NCBI RefSeq assembly: GCF_000482725.1
Contig: NZ_AXWP01000048.1
Coordinates: 1 to 59,130 of the forward strand
Reading direction: 5' to 3'
Length of the DNA stretch: 59,130 nucleotides
Origin: Psychromonas arctica DSM 14288
GTDB lineage: Bacteria; Pseudomonadota; Gammaproteobacteria; Enterobacterales; Psychromonadaceae
Shown piece by piece: positions 8,923-17,800 of the stretch (position 1 is the first letter of the stretch; the number at the start of each line of letters is the position of its first letter). The translations under genes were made by a program, and so were the position numbers. The notes beneath the pieces were generated by a model. That model did not search any database. It was not told the origin of the DNA and was given only the letters and a program-made list of their open reading frames with translations.

Positions 8923-9730
8923 GTTATTGTTAGATGTGTTGCTGAGTTTATTGTTAAGTGAAAACTAAGGGGTGAAAGCTAATCTGACACAGGGGCATAC
9001 AGTCTTTCGGATTCGCATTAACCAGTGACAACTGTCTTTAAGAACATCGTGGGCAAGTTTTATTGTCTAGCTAAGCGGCATCACAGTTGTAATCATAGCC
9101 AAAATCAAAATCAAAACGACAAGCAAAGCATTGCAAACATGACGAGTCTCGTTATCCAGCCAACTGAAGCCGAATAAAGTCCATGATAGCCAAAGCTTAA
9201 TGCATTTAAAGCCGGAGTGTTGTAAACCTTTTATTTAATACCTTTTATTTGAGAGATAAGATTTTTTAATTTAACGTTTTCCACTATTAATTTCTTTAAA
9301 ATCGATATTACAAATCGAGAACCCTTGATCGCCTGTAAATGGGGTGATCTGATTTTCAATACCCACAAAAATTACCTATTCGTAAGTCGATAAAGCCCTT
9401 TATAAATACAGTCCTACTAGGTATTATGTATAAAAAAGTTAGAACTTAACCACTGAAAATTTAACATATCATTAAATGACTTACTGCTTTCTTTATCAAA
9501 AGAGCAAAAGGTCAAAGTGCTTAGAGTCTATTTTTCTTGAGCGACATTGATAAGTGCCATTACAGTCTTTATTTGTGATTAACTAAAACATCATCATCCA
9601 GGAGGAAAACAGTACACATAAAAGGCCGTTATCTTGATTTTAAACGACTTATTTTTATGAAACGCTCGCCTCTTTTCCTAATATTCATCATCACTATTCG
9701 TTAATAATTAAAAAGGAAGATAAAGAAAAA
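8923..9730. other. Long gene-poor region upstream of the antiporter
   Basis: About 800 bases with no intact gene. On the minus strand, 9139 to 8990 can be read as a Cys-rich frame (CLQCFAC, then CPRC, then CMPLC) interrupted by two stops, possibly a decayed zinc-ribbon protein. The last 100 bases contain the ribosome site and presumably the promoter of the antiporter. Confidence 0.35.
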
Positions 9731-10924
9731 ATGTCATATCAACTCATACTGATCTGTATTGCGGCTTTAATTGGAATTGGCATTCTTTTGCATCATCCAT
9801 CACGGACTTTTGGCATTCCTTCTTTGCTAATTTTTATGGGAGTTGGGCTGTTATTTGGTAATGGTGAGTTTAATTTTATCTATGATAATTTTGCTTTAAC
9901 TTCTCTAGTTGGCAGTATTGCACTTAACATTATTGTTTTTGTTGGCGGATTAAATACATCCAAGGAAAGCGTTCGCGTTGCTTATCGAGAAGGGGGAATA
10001 CTCTCAACCTTAGGAGTTCTGTTAACGACCTTCTTTTTTGCCATTCTACTTTCTTATATTTTAGATTTTTCTTTTATTGTTTGTCTTTTATTTGCAGCCA
10101 TTGTCTCATCAACCGATGCTGCCGCTGTTTTCTCAATCCTACATTCCAAAAAAATTAAATTAAAAGAGCAAACAGATACCGTATTAGAATTTGAATCCGC
10201 TACTAATGACCCCATCGCACTGATTCTTGTTGTTCTATTAACTGAGTTAGCACTTACTCCTGAGAGTGGCATTTCTGCAAGTCGTATTAGTATTGAGTTA
10301 ATCACACAAATTTTTAGTGCATTAATTATTGCTTTCATTGTAGGGCGTTTATGTGTGTGGTTACTTAACCATATTAAGCTTGAAGAATACGGTTTAATTC
10401 CTGTGTTTGTTCTGGTGAGTTTTGTCTTAGCGACCTACGGTAGTGAGCTTGTTGGCGGTAATATTTTATTAGCTTCATATGTGGCAGGGGTAGTGATTGG
10501 TAACGGCATTAAACGGGGGAAAGAGATCACTAAACACTTCTTCAATAGCTTATCTTGGTTAGCTCAGGCACTCATGTTTATCGCGCTTGGTTTGCAAATC
10601 TTCCCGCAGCATCTTTTTGATGTGCTTTATTCTTCTTTATTACCTGCCGCATTATTAATACTGGTTGCGAGGCCCTTAGCCGTACAAATTTGCTATCTTT
10701 TTTTCCCGAAAGCCAGTTGGAAAAAGCGTTTATTTATTTCATCCATAGGCCTTAAAGGCGCGACGCCAATCGTTTTTGCATTGATTCCCGCTGCTGCGGG
10801 TGTTACTTCGTCTTTAACCATTGTTAATATGGTCTTTTTTATTGTCTTAATATCAGTGTTTCTGCAAGGGGCTGCGATTAAACCTTTGGCTAAAAAATTA
10901 CAGCTTAATATTGAACAAGAATAG
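9731..10924 (+). CDS. CPA-family Na+ or K+/H+ antiporter (NhaP2/CvrA-like, short form)
   Basis: Inner-membrane monovalent cation/proton exchanger of 397 residues with about 12 hydrophobic segments. Family landmarks are VSSTDAAAVFSIL in the fifth-sixth helix region and the ion-binding ESATNDPIA pair in the next helix (Asn-Asp motif). NhaP2/CvrA proteins usually carry a further cytoplasmic C-terminal domain of 150-180 residues; here the protein ends right after the membrane part, so regulation by a TrkA-C-type domain is absent. AAGGAAG precedes the ATG. A hairpin follows the gene. Ion preference cannot be read from the sequence. Confidence 0.85.
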   Translation: MSYQLILICIAALIGIGILLHHPSRTFGIPSLLIFMGVGLLFGNGEFNFIYDNFALTSLVGSIALNIIVFVGGLNTSKESVRVAYREGGILSTLGVLLTTFFFAILLSYILDFSFIVCLLFAAIVSSTDAAAVFSILHSKKIKLKEQTDTVLEFESATNDPIALILVVLLTELALTPESGISASRISIELITQIFSALIIAFIVGRLCVWLLNHIKLEEYGLIPVFVLVSFVLATYGSELVGGNILLASYVAGVVIGNGIKRGKEITKHFFNSLSWLAQALMFIALGLQIFPQHLFDVLYSSLLPAALLILVARPLAVQICYLFFPKASWKKRLFISSIGLKGATPIVFALIPAAAGVTSSLTIVNMVFFIVLISVFLQGAAIKPLAKKLQLNIEQE

Positions 10925-10950
10925 AAGAATTTTGAGCTTTTATATCCGCT

Positions 10951-11008
10951 TTTTATAGCCACTTATTCCTGGTTAATAAAAAGCGGTTAAGTGAAAATGG
11001 CTATAAAA
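10951..11008. terminator. Imperfect bidirectional hairpin between convergent genes
   Basis: TTTTATAGCC (10951-10960) pairs with GGCTATAAAA (10999-11008), with additional CTTA/TAAG pairing inside. It lies between the convergent antiporter and histidine kinase genes and has A/T tails both ways, so it could end both transcripts. Confidence 0.45.
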
Positions 11009-11013
11009 TGAAT

Positions 11014-12441
11014 TTATATTTTATTAAGCCCAAGTGTGAATTGAATTGTTTCTTGGTCTGGTTGTGAGACTTCGATGGAGTAATTGTTCAGCAAACACAA
11101 TTTATTTACAATGGCTAATCCCAAACCATAATGTTGATTTTCAGTACGCGCAGAATCTATTTGATAGAGAGGTTTGAAGAGTTGTTGTAATTGCTCTGCT
11201 GAAATCGGCTGTGTTAACTTGTTTTGTATAATGATATATATTTTTCGGTCATCTTGTTTAGTAATAGTTAAATCAACCGTTGATTGAGCTGGGCTGTAAA
11301 ATAGCGCATTGTTTATTAGGTTCGAGATAATAATATTAAAGCTTATGATATCTAAATTAAGCGATGTTTTGGCTAATAAATTAGTGACCTCTACTCTTTT
11401 TAGCGCATTAATATTAGTACTTTGAATCGTTGTCAGGATGTCATTGATCTGCTCCATGAGGTGAACATGCTCATTTTGCTGTTTTAATAAATACTCATCA
11501 CTTTGATTAAGCATCATTAGGTTATTCACAATATGTTTCATGCGTTGTGCGATAGAAAGCATATCCTGAGAGTAGGTATCTGAAATACGATGATCATCTG
11601 GATATTGAATATGTAATTCACTCAGACTAATAATTTCTGCGATAGGGGTTTTAAGTTCATGTGCGATATCTGCTGATAAACGTTGCTCTTCGCGCAATGT
11701 TTGTTGTGAAAACTCAATAAAGCGTAATAATTCTGCCCGTATTGGTGCTATTTCAATATGTTCATTAGGTACTTTAGAGAGCGACGACGTTGCTTTATCT
11801 ATTTTTAAGTGGGCTATTTCATCATTTAGTAAAATGAGGGGTTTTAATCCTTTATCTATCTGCGCAATGACCAAATAACGAATACCGATGATTAAGGTAA
11901 AGAACAATAACCAAAAGACAATATCAAGCACAAGCAAAGCCTGAGAAAAATCTTCATCAGAGACAGTGACAGTAAAAAAAGCTGTGTGTTGAAAAGGAGC
12001 CACAGTATTCCGTAAACGTTTGGGAACCTGTGGATGAAAGTAGCTCATTATGGCGCGGCCTGAACGACCATCGGGTAATTCAACATCAATCATTTTTGAG
12101 CTATTAATCGGCAGAGCTTGTTTGACTAATTGCTCTTCAGGAAAGGCGCGTAAAGAGCGCGATCTTTCAAAGGGTTTCTCATCAACCCATAATTGGAAAT
12201 ATTGAGATTTTTTGGGGTTTGAAAATTCCGGCATAAACTCATCGGAAAAGTCAAACTCGACACCATTTTTATTTACTTCTACCAATGTTTTTAGATAGTT
12301 AGATTTAGTGGTTAAACTCTCATCAAATTTATCTTTTACCCAATCATCTAAGACAATATCGATAGCAATAAAAATGCTAAATAATATGATTGCTGGAATG
12401 ATAGTGATCGCGCGAACAATATCTTTTTTTATCGATTTCAT
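11014..12441 (-). CDS. PmrB-like sensor histidine kinase
   Basis: Two-pass membrane kinase of 475 residues: TM1 (about 10-30), a periplasmic sensor of roughly 140 residues, TM2 (about 170-192), a HAMP-like linker, HisKA with the phospho-His in DIAHELKTPIAE, and HATPase with NLINNALFYSP and YGLGLAIV. Its start overlaps the stop of the upstream response-regulator gene by 4 bases (ATGA), so the two are translationally coupled. They form an operon with the phosphoethanolamine transferase. By analogy with PmrB it would sense envelope stress (cationic peptides, metals, pH); the trigger is inferred, not seen. Confidence 0.85.
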   Translation of the reverse strand: MKSIKKDIVRAITIIPAIILFSIFIAIDIVLDDWVKDKFDESLTTKSNYLKTLVEVNKNGVEFDFSDEFMPEFSNPKKSQYFQLWVDEKPFERSRSLRAFPEEQLVKQALPINSSKMIDVELPDGRSGRAIMSYFHPQVPKRLRNTVAPFQHTAFFTVTVSDEDFSQALLVLDIVFWLLFFTLIIGIRYLVIAQIDKGLKPLILLNDEIAHLKIDKATSSLSKVPNEHIEIAPIRAELLRFIEFSQQTLREEQRLSADIAHELKTPIAEIISLSELHIQYPDDHRISDTYSQDMLSIAQRMKHIVNNLMMLNQSDEYLLKQQNEHVHLMEQINDILTTIQSTNINALKRVEVTNLLAKTSLNLDIISFNIIISNLINNALFYSPAQSTVDLTITKQDDRKIYIIIQNKLTQPISAEQLQQLFKPLYQIDSARTENQHYGLGLAIVNKLCLLNNYSIEVSQPDQETIQFTLGLNKI

Positions 12442-13115
12442 TCTGTTTGCTCTAATAAGTAACCAAAGCCACGTTTATTTTTGATCGGCAATACACCACC
12501 AAGTAACTTAGTTTTTCGCCTTACCGATGATAGGTGCGCCTCGATGCTATTTTTTGATAACTCATCAAAATGCCCAACGACCGCTTCACTTATTTTACTG
12601 GTACTGACTATATTGCCTTTGGCGCTAAAAATAGCTTCAATAATTTTGAATTCATTTTTAGTTAGGTCAATCAGGCTATTTTGGTAAGCAAAACTTTTTT
12701 GTTGGGTATCGAGGACAAAATTATCTTGTTTGATGACATTGTTAAAGTAAGAAATTTCCCCTCTTTTTTGAATGCTCATGATACGTGCATGTAGTTCATC
12801 AAAAGAGAAGGGTTTCACTAAGTAATCATCCGCACCTGCTAGCAAACCATTCACTCGGTCATCTACGGTCACTCGAGCCGAAAGAATAATCACCTTGCTA
12901 TGAATATTCTCTTGGCGGATGGTTTTCAGTAAAGTCATACCATCAATACTAGGCAGCATTAGGTCTAAAATAATAAGGTCATAGTGATTATAAAGAGCAA
13001 GGTTTAAACCTTCACTGCCGTCGCCTGTTGCTTCTACAGTGAACCCTAAGTTACTCAACCCTACAATTAAACTTCTACGTAAATGTTGAGAGTCTTCAAT
13101 CACTAAAATTTTCAT
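12438..13115 (-). CDS. OmpR/PmrA-type response regulator
   Basis: 225-residue two-domain regulator. The receiver (1-115) has the acidic pair in VIEDSQ, the phospho-Asp in LIILDLMLP, and LSAR and LVKPF. The winged-helix DNA-binding domain (about 130-222) carries LTKNEFKIIEAIF and the recognition region SIEAHLSSVRRK. It sits 24 bases downstream of the phosphoethanolamine transferase and overlaps the kinase, so the order is transferase, regulator, kinase. Such systems activate their own operon, here lipid A modification. Confidence 0.88.
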   Translation of the reverse strand: MKILVIEDSQHLRRSLIVGLSNLGFTVEATGDGSEGLNLALYNHYDLIILDLMLPSIDGMTLLKTIRQENIHSKVIILSARVTVDDRVNGLLAGADDYLVKPFSFDELHARIMSIQKRGEISYFNNVIKQDNFVLDTQQKSFAYQNSLIDLTKNEFKIIEAIFSAKGNIVSTSKISEAVVGHFDELSKNSIEAHLSSVRRKTKLLGGVLPIKNKRGFGYLLEQTE

Positions 13116-13139
13116 TTTTATATCTCTTTTAGATGCCTA

Positions 13140-14783
13140 TTAAGCATTCGTTTTGCAAGTTGTGGTGATATCTAGTGCACTTTGTTTTTGTTTCGTATTC
13201 ACACCATAAAACCCTAATAAGGTATGGAATAGATTGTCATGTGATACTGCCTCGTTTTTTGCATGCTGCTCAAGACAGTTTTTATTGATGCCTTTATTCG
13301 CAAAATAATCATCTGCAGCCCACATAAACCAAGGCACATGAGTTTGTTCGTTTGGTGCAACAACATAAGGTGTACCATGCAAATATAAACCATTTTCACC
13401 TAATGATTCGCCATGATCTGAAAGATAGAAAAGTGCAACGTTATACGTGTCTTGATATTGCTTAAGCAGAGTAATTGTTTCTGCCAATATATAGTCGGTA
13501 TAAGCGATCGTATTATCATAAACATTAAGGATCTCTTGGTCACTACAATTTTCGATATCACTACGTTCACAAGCGGGTTTAAATAATGCTTTATCCTTTG
13601 GATAACGTTGATAATAGGTGGGCCCGTGACTGCCGATTAAATGTAATGCAAAGAGCTTATCTTGCTGTGTGTCTTGTTCTATCAAATCAGGAAGACGACG
13701 TAATAGCACTTGATCGTAACAGCTATGTTTATTACACAAATCGCTATTTTCTGTTTTATTAACGTTTAATTTTACTATATTTTGTGCAACTTGTTTATCG
13801 CCACCATCATTTTCTAACCATTGCACTTTAACCCCTGCATAGCTCAATACATCTAATACATTATCCTGATTTATTGCTCGTTCTTTTTTATAATTCGAAC
13901 GGCTCATATTTGAAAATAAACACGGCAATGAAACGGCTGTTGCAGTGCCACAGGTAGTGACATTCTGAAATGAAATGATGCCCATATTCTCTGTATAAGG
14001 ATTGGTATTGCGAGCATAACCATTGTAAGCAATATTTTGAGCTCGTGCTGTTTCACCAACAACAAAAACCATTAAGGTAGGCTTGTTATTCGCAGCAGGA
14101 ATAAGTTTCGCATCTTGTCCTAATTTTGAGTAAACAATCGGTTTATTTAAGTAATTTTTCTTCACATACTTGAATGTATTATAAACATGAGCGGGATTAA
14201 TCATCTTATTCAAATATGAGTTATTACGGCCTATAGAGGCATAATCTTTATAATAAAAAACAGCGATTAAAGCGATGATACTGACCATGCTAATTAAAAA
14301 TACTGCTTTAAAAAACAAAATTTCAAGGATGCTTTGATTATAAGTTATTTTAACTTTTAACAATAATAAAGCCGGTAGTATGCCTAGTAAGAGAAAGAAT
14401 AAAACAGAGCTTAAATTAAGGTATGAATAAGCTTCCCCTGTATTTGTTTCAAATATATTTTCCATCATGGTGTAATCAAACATGATGTTATATTTTGTAC
14501 TTGCATAAAAAGCCAATGCAGAGGTCAATAGTAGCGGAATTAGTATTATTTTAAATACATAAGGCCAAGCTAATAACGTAAAAATAATAACAAAAGCACT
14601 CGTTAATAAAAGGTGGCTAATTAAATACAGCGTGAAATCATTGCCAGATAACTCATAAACCCGTTGAATAATAGGGTGGTTAAAGACCATTGCAAAATAA
14701 CTTGCAAGCAGGATCACGAGGATATTTATATTCAAAGAAAATTCAGTTGGTAAGGTTAATTTTTTAATCACACTATTGTTCAT
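13140..14783 (-). CDS. eptA: Lipid A phosphoethanolamine transferase (EptA/MCR-like)
   Basis: Inner-membrane enzyme moving phosphoethanolamine onto lipid A phosphates in the periplasm, lowering surface charge and polymyxin affinity. 547 residues: five TM helices in the first 180, then a sulfatase-fold catalytic domain. The zinc ligand Glu is in VVGETAR (E244) and the nucleophile Thr in TTCGTATAVSLPC (T280). Further metal or substrate residues are in LIGSHGPTYYQRYP, LSDHGESLGE and LHGTPY. Several Cys pairs typical of the family are present. It is first in an operon with a PmrA/PmrB-like pair. Length and motifs match EptA and chromosomal MCR relatives. Confidence 0.92.
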   Translation of the reverse strand: MNNSVIKKLTLPTEFSLNINILVILLASYFAMVFNHPIIQRVYELSGNDFTLYLISHLLLTSAFVIIFTLLAWPYVFKIILIPLLLTSALAFYASTKYNIMFDYTMMENIFETNTGEAYSYLNLSSVLFFLLLGILPALLLLKVKITYNQSILEILFFKAVFLISMVSIIALIAVFYYKDYASIGRNNSYLNKMINPAHVYNTFKYVKKNYLNKPIVYSKLGQDAKLIPAANNKPTLMVFVVGETARAQNIAYNGYARNTNPYTENMGIISFQNVTTCGTATAVSLPCLFSNMSRSNYKKERAINQDNVLDVLSYAGVKVQWLENDGGDKQVAQNIVKLNVNKTENSDLCNKHSCYDQVLLRRLPDLIEQDTQQDKLFALHLIGSHGPTYYQRYPKDKALFKPACERSDIENCSDQEILNVYDNTIAYTDYILAETITLLKQYQDTYNVALFYLSDHGESLGENGLYLHGTPYVVAPNEQTHVPWFMWAADDYFANKGINKNCLEQHAKNEAVSHDNLFHTLLGFYGVNTKQKQSALDITTTCKTNA

Positions 14784-14984
14784 TTAGTTCAAGTCCACAT
14801 TCTAGGAGAATGTAAACATGTTATGTTTTAAAGCTTAAGGTTGGCTGAAGACAAACTGAAAGTTTACTGAGTTTTGGCCGCGAACAATGCAGTTTTTGAA
14901 GAGAAGAGATAATGTTCTTTATTAAAGCGTACAGCGCTATCTACAGTAGCCTGTCTGTACGTTTCAGAGTTACTTGATAGTGAA

Positions 14985-15254
14985 TTATTGTTTTATTTTA
15001 TCTTTATAAACTTTGCTGACGTGGATCAAGCTGATTAATTTTAATATTGGTTTTATCAATAGTTGCGCACTGCCTACGATAAATAACCAAGTGCCACTTT
15101 CAACCAGTGAATTGGATAGAAAGAAAAAACTACCGATTAAAAACCACACCGCAATTAAAAAATCATTAAAGGCGCCTAATGCTTCATAGCGACGCTGAAT
15201 AATAATGTGCTCTTGTCCTAAATCTAACTCTAATTCATTGATATTTAAACTCAT
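14985..15254 (-). CDS. YrhK-like small membrane protein
   Basis: 89-residue protein with two closely spaced hydrophobic segments (about 30-48 and 55-75), preceded by an acidic-amphipathic stretch (HIIIQRRYEALGAFNDF) typical of the YrhK domain. Function unknown in the family. It is monocistronic, between the eptA operon and the DUF4432 gene. No obvious terminator or operator. Confidence 0.65.
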   Translation of the reverse strand: MSLNINELELDLGQEHIIIQRRYEALGAFNDFLIAVWFLIGSFFFLSNSLVESGTWLFIVGSAQLLIKPILKLISLIHVSKVYKDKIKQ

Positions 15255-15388
15255 ATGTTCTCATTTTTTAGTTGTTGTACTAGGTTTAAGCAGATTATTT
15301 TTATGTACTCAGCCTAGCAAATACATCGACTTAAGCAACTATCATTCACTTTTTCTTATTAACCTCACTTACTGTTTCTGCATTTTTA

Positions 15389-15405
15389 GCTGAAGGTGAT
15401 TCAGC
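15389..15405. promoter_or_regulatory. Operator-like inverted repeat, distal copy
   Basis: GCTGAA-N5-TTCAGC. It shares both half-sites with the perfect palindrome 120 bases downstream, so one dimeric regulator could bind both and loop the DNA. Confidence 0.45.
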
Positions 15406-15508
15406 AATCAGTTATTTCTCTCACTGCCCATTTTTATGTGTAATTAGTCACATCAAAAATAAATCACATTGAATATCGAGTAGGGGGCGAGTACATTGCA
15501 CAAAGATT

Positions 15509-15526
15509 TGCTGAATCGATTCAGCA
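15509..15526. promoter_or_regulatory. Operator-like perfect 18-bp palindrome
   Basis: TGCTGAATCGATTCAGCA is fully palindromic and ends 41 bases before the DUF4432 start codon, a typical repressor position. The cognate regulator is not evident in the window. Confidence 0.55.
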
Positions 15527-15567
15527 AGTTGCTGGATTTTAATCAATGATTAACATTAGGACGTGAT

Positions 15568-16797
15568 ATGAAACTTAAAACACTGTTTATTTCTACTCTG
15601 CTTGGCTTAGGCACTCTGACTGTCAATGCTGCTGAATTCACTCTAACCGATTCGTTATCAGGGACGGATGTTGGCGACTGGAAAGTCACTAATCAAACAT
15701 TAGGTTTTACTGATAGTGGAACATTCTCTGTCGAAAAGCGTCAATTACACGGTGGTAAACAAGCCGGAGTTGATATTCTTATCGTTAATAATGGAAAAGT
15801 GAGCATTACCCTAATACCAACTCGTGGCATGGGGATTTTTGATGTGAAGATGGATGGTGAACGTTTACTAGGATGGGACTCTCCGGTCAAAGAAATTGTT
15901 AACCCTGCATTTATTGAGTTAGAAAGCCGTAATGGTTTAGGCTGGTTAGATGGTTTTAACGAAATGATGGTACGTTGTGGTTATGAATGGACAGGTCACC
16001 CTGGAGTTGATGATAATGGGCAGCTACTTAGTTTACATGGACGAGTACAAAATACGCCTGCTTCAACCGTGAAAGTGATCATAGATGATAAACCGCCACA
16101 TAAAATAACAATTCAAGGTGAAGTCAGTGAGCGTACCTTTAAAATGGCGGAGCTAGTGACCTTAACTCAATTGGAAGTGGTGCCCGGGTCAACCACTTTC
16201 TCACTGCATGATCAGTTAACTAATAAAGCGGATTACGATAACGAATATCAAATTATTTACCATTCTAATTTTGGTACGCCGATCCTAGAAAAAGGTGCTA
16301 AATTTATTGCTGCAGCGAGTGAAATATCACCATTTAATGATTATGCTAAAGCGGGCTTAAAAGATTGGCAAACTTATTTAGGGCCTACAAAAGGTTATGA
16401 TGAAATGGTGTTTAACTTTAAACCTATTGGTAACGACAATGGCGAAACGCTGGCTGTACTGCATAATGCGAAAGCGAATAAAGGGGTTGCAGTCGGTTAC
16501 AATGTGCAACAATTACCCGTCTTAACATTATGGAAAAATACAGATACCAAACAGCAAGGTTATGTGACCGGCATTGAGCCTGGAACCAGTTATGCTTATA
16601 ACACCAAATACCAACGTCCATTAGGTTTAGTGCCAACGATTAAAGCGGGTGAAACCAAGCACTTTGATCTGACTTATACTATTTTAGCTAACAATAATGA
16701 TGTTAAATCAGCACTTAAACAGGTGGCTACCATTCAAAATGGTGCAGAGGTTAAACAAGTTACAACCCCTATTGTCGATTTAAATACGGTCGAATAA
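15568..16797 (+). CDS. Periplasmic DUF4432 (aldose-1-epimerase-like) protein
   Basis: 409 residues with a clear signal peptide (basic MKLK, hydrophobic core, cleavage near VNAAE). The mature part is a galactose-mutarotase-like beta-sandwich: VSITLIPTRGMGIFDVK, FNEMMVRCGYEWTGHPG, LLSLHGRVQNTPA and a late GIEPGT. His and Glu residues in the usual mutarotase positions suggest carbohydrate binding or epimerisation, but DUF4432 has no proven reaction that I can state. An export signal is noteworthy, as many relatives are cytoplasmic. Transcription likely starts near the palindromic operator and ends at the hairpin at 16845. Confidence 0.78.
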   Translation: MKLKTLFISTLLGLGTLTVNAAEFTLTDSLSGTDVGDWKVTNQTLGFTDSGTFSVEKRQLHGGKQAGVDILIVNNGKVSITLIPTRGMGIFDVKMDGERLLGWDSPVKEIVNPAFIELESRNGLGWLDGFNEMMVRCGYEWTGHPGVDDNGQLLSLHGRVQNTPASTVKVIIDDKPPHKITIQGEVSERTFKMAELVTLTQLEVVPGSTTFSLHDQLTNKADYDNEYQIIYHSNFGTPILEKGAKFIAAASEISPFNDYAKAGLKDWQTYLGPTKGYDEMVFNFKPIGNDNGETLAVLHNAKANKGVAVGYNVQQLPVLTLWKNTDTKQQGYVTGIEPGTSYAYNTKYQRPLGLVPTIKAGETKHFDLTYTILANNNDVKSALKQVATIQNGAEVKQVTTPIVDLNTVE

Positions 16798-16844
16798 GAC
16801 CGAATAGAATGAAATGAGGTAAGTTTTTAATTAGGCTAAGAGAG

Positions 16845-16888
16845 AATGCTCATTCTGCAAAGAGTGTATTGTAGAACGAGCATTTTTA
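16845..16888 (+). terminator. Rho-independent terminator after DUF4432 gene
   Basis: A 15-bp near-perfect stem (AATGCTCATTCTGCA with TGTAGAACGAGCATT) followed by a T-rich tail, 48 bases after the stop codon. Confidence 0.8.
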
Positions 16889-16907
16889 TCATGCAGCTTT
16901 ATGCCTC

Positions 16908-17486
16908 TTAAAAAGAAAAACCCACCATAAATTCTAACTTTGGGTCTTGATCAAAATATACGGGTCTATTGGATGTATATCTCTCTTGTTTAATACCTGC
17001 ACTTAAGATCATTGGCGATTTAATATAAGCAACACCAAGTCGGTATCCATAAGCATCAACATCAGATCTGTCTTCAACAAAATAGTGACTATACAACACT
17101 CCGACATAAGGTTTTATTTGTGCTGTGAAAGGGATGTAATAAGTGGATTGCAAAGACGCTTTTGAAATAGTGGGATTACCTGAAAACCAATATTCATAGG
17201 CCGCTCCAACGGCGAGATTATCTAATGCAAAGTATTGCAGTGAGGCACCGGCGACCTTGTAGTGTTCACTTCCGCTCGAAGCTGAGCCTAACTTTATGCC
17301 TACTGATTTACTGCCCGCCGTTAAGGATGCGGAATACACACTGTTATTGAAGAAAAAAGAAACAAACGATCCAAGCAGCAGTATTTGAAGAAGAAAACTG
17401 ATTTGTCGTAGGGGATTAGGCTGCCTTAGGAAATTGACCTGACCTAGAAAGTTGAATAGGGGTGGCGCTAAAAGTAATGATTTCAT
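16908..17486 (-). CDS. Small outer-membrane beta-barrel protein with repeat-containing leader
   Basis: 192 residues. An unusually long hydrophobic leader (about 1-53, ending near VYSAS) precedes a mature part of alternating aromatic/polar strands (LQYFALDNLAVGAAYEYWF, KPYVGVLYSHYF) ending in FMVGFSF, the C-terminal Phe signature of barrel proteins. Residues 12-35 are four degenerate hexapeptides (NFLGQV, NFLRQP, NPLRQI, SFLLQI). The ATG has AAGGA about 10 bases upstream, so this start is well supported despite the odd leader. It resembles porin-like or OmpW-style hypothetical proteins; no ligand can be inferred. Confidence 0.65.
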   Translation of the reverse strand: MKSLLLAPPLFNFLGQVNFLRQPNPLRQISFLLQILLLGSFVSFFFNNSVYSASLTAGSKSVGIKLGSASSGSEHYKVAGASLQYFALDNLAVGAAYEYWFSGNPTISKASLQSTYYIPFTAQIKPYVGVLYSHYFVEDRSDVDAYGYRLGVAYIKSPMILSAGIKQERYTSNRPVYFDQDPKLEFMVGFSF

Positions 17487-17588
17487 TTTTAATCCTTTAT
17501 CAAAGGAGGTGGAACTGCAAGTTTATACCAATCCTAATCGCTTGTTGAACATTTATTGAGCAGCTTATTTGTGGTATGGTTTATCTGT

Positions 17589-17776
17589 ATTATTTTGTAA
17601 CTACTCAGGCCGTCGCTATTTAAGCCTATTTCTTCGTTGAAAAATGCTCATTTAAACCACTAAACTGCGCTTTTTCGCCTTGAACTAAGCATAAATAGCT
17701 TAGCCCTGAGCATTTACGTTTTTATTTTGGTAAAAAGCACTCAGTTTTAATGAGTGCTGAGTAGTTACATTATTTT
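17589..17776. mobile_element. 172-bp MITE with IS66-type ends and 8-bp target duplication
   Basis: Element 17597-17768 is bounded by perfect 12-bp inverted repeats, GTAACTACTCAG on the left and CTGAGTAGTTAC on the right. It is flanked by identical 8-mers ATTATTTT at 17589-17596 and 17769-17776. The right repeat is identical to the end of the IS66 transposase gene at 315-326, and 8-bp duplications are typical of IS66. The interior has no coding capacity and can fold partly on itself. Non-autonomous element presumably moved by an IS66-type transposase. Confidence 0.88.
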
Positions 17777-17800
17777 TTCATCAAATTGCGGATTTTTTGT

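Larger units (their letters stand above)
15255..15567. other. Intergenic region with two palindromic sites
   Basis: 313 bases between divergent genes. Apart from the two operator-like palindromes (15389-15405 and 15509-15526), nothing specific is seen. Confidence 0.5.
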
